A stretch of 47,651 nucleotides of DNA from DP-20 sp964539925 (lineage in GTDB: Bacteria; Desulfobacterota; Binatia; UBA9968), in assembly GCA_964539925.1 (NCBI GenBank), contig CAZILB010000008.1, positions 1 through 47,651 on the forward strand. The letters run 5' to 3'. Shown here one piece after another: positions 47,540 through 47,651 of the stretch. The translations under genes were made by a program, and so were the position numbers. The stretch's first letter is position 1; each line of letters opens with the position of its first letter. A model generated the notes under the pieces. That model saw nothing but the letters and a program-made list of their open reading frames with translations. It ran no database searches and was not told the DNA's origin.

Positions 47540-47651
47540 GACAAGACGGCAGTCAGGGAATGCGGCGCTACGATGTACAGGGATTGCGGCCTAGCGCGGA
47601 TTATTCACGCTTCGAGGAAACCGTATGACACTCTGTAGATCGAGGCACGAC

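Overview
The window is a 47.65 kb GC-rich bacterial scaffold, and it looks metagenome-derived. It carries three 100-N scaffold gaps at 14145-14244, 28897-28996 and 36462-36561. I see no rRNA, tRNA, phage or insertion sequence. Housekeeping genes include an rpsO-pnp-M16 peptidase-dut cluster, a purB-purS-purQ-purL-purF run, an Mla-type lipid transporter, a class II ribonucleotide reductase and a DciA-like protein. They are mixed with many catabolic genes: a Rieske oxygenase, CoxM/CoxS-like subunits, hydantoinase/oxoprolinases, amidohydrolases and LhgO. That mixture and the FGAM-synthase architecture suggest a free-living, soil- or sediment-type didermic bacterium, perhaps related to Deltaproteobacteria, Binatota, Rokubacteria or Tectomicrobia. 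The lineage is an inference from gene content only.

Layout. 1-6 kb: an MFS permease faces argC; then a Rieske oxygenase and a double-VOC protein (minus strand) lie divergent to the FAD and 2Fe-2S subunits of a molybdenum hydroxylase whose large subunit is absent. 6-9.5 kb: a membrane histidine kinase with Thr in place of the phospho-acceptor His, facing an unrecognised zinc-ribbon protein. 9.5-16.5 kb (all minus): a EutA-family reactivase with a bicupin, a standalone formyl-THF hydrolase-like protein, a gamma-carbonic anhydrase homologue lacking one zinc-ligand His, LhgO and an amidohydrolase. 16.7-19.4 kb: mlaE-mlaF-mlaD-mlaC (minus). 19.5-24.5 kb: a TrmN6-like methyltransferase, DciA, then nrdJ behind two NrdR-box-like sites 32 bp apart, ending at a terminator that overlaps the 3' end of a DUF4124-retropepsin gene.

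24.6-35.3 kb (all plus): rpsO, pnp, M16 peptidase, dut, then the purine genes. 35.3-36.2 kb: four small minus-strand genes that look like two toxin-antitoxin-like pairs (DUF433/DUF5615 and DUF4258/DUF2283) joined by a deletion. 36.4-38.7 kb: a gap-interrupted gene, a SEC-C protein, a solute-binding-protein homologue without a signal peptide, and a SWIB protein. 38.7-47.5 kb: a hyuA-hyuB-hyuB operon (minus) whose two hyuB genes share a 155-bp identical tract, divergent from an AbgT-family transporter, followed by a second amidohydrolase.

Intergenic DNA holds a dispersed GTTCAA repeat family (9-bp iterons and long hairpins) at several sites, plus two other hairpin repeat types. The best leads are the His-less kinase, the orphan EutA-bicupin pair, the collapsed toxin-antitoxin locus, the NrdR sites and the repeat family. 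I did not find a complete multi-gene system that I could defend as wholly new.
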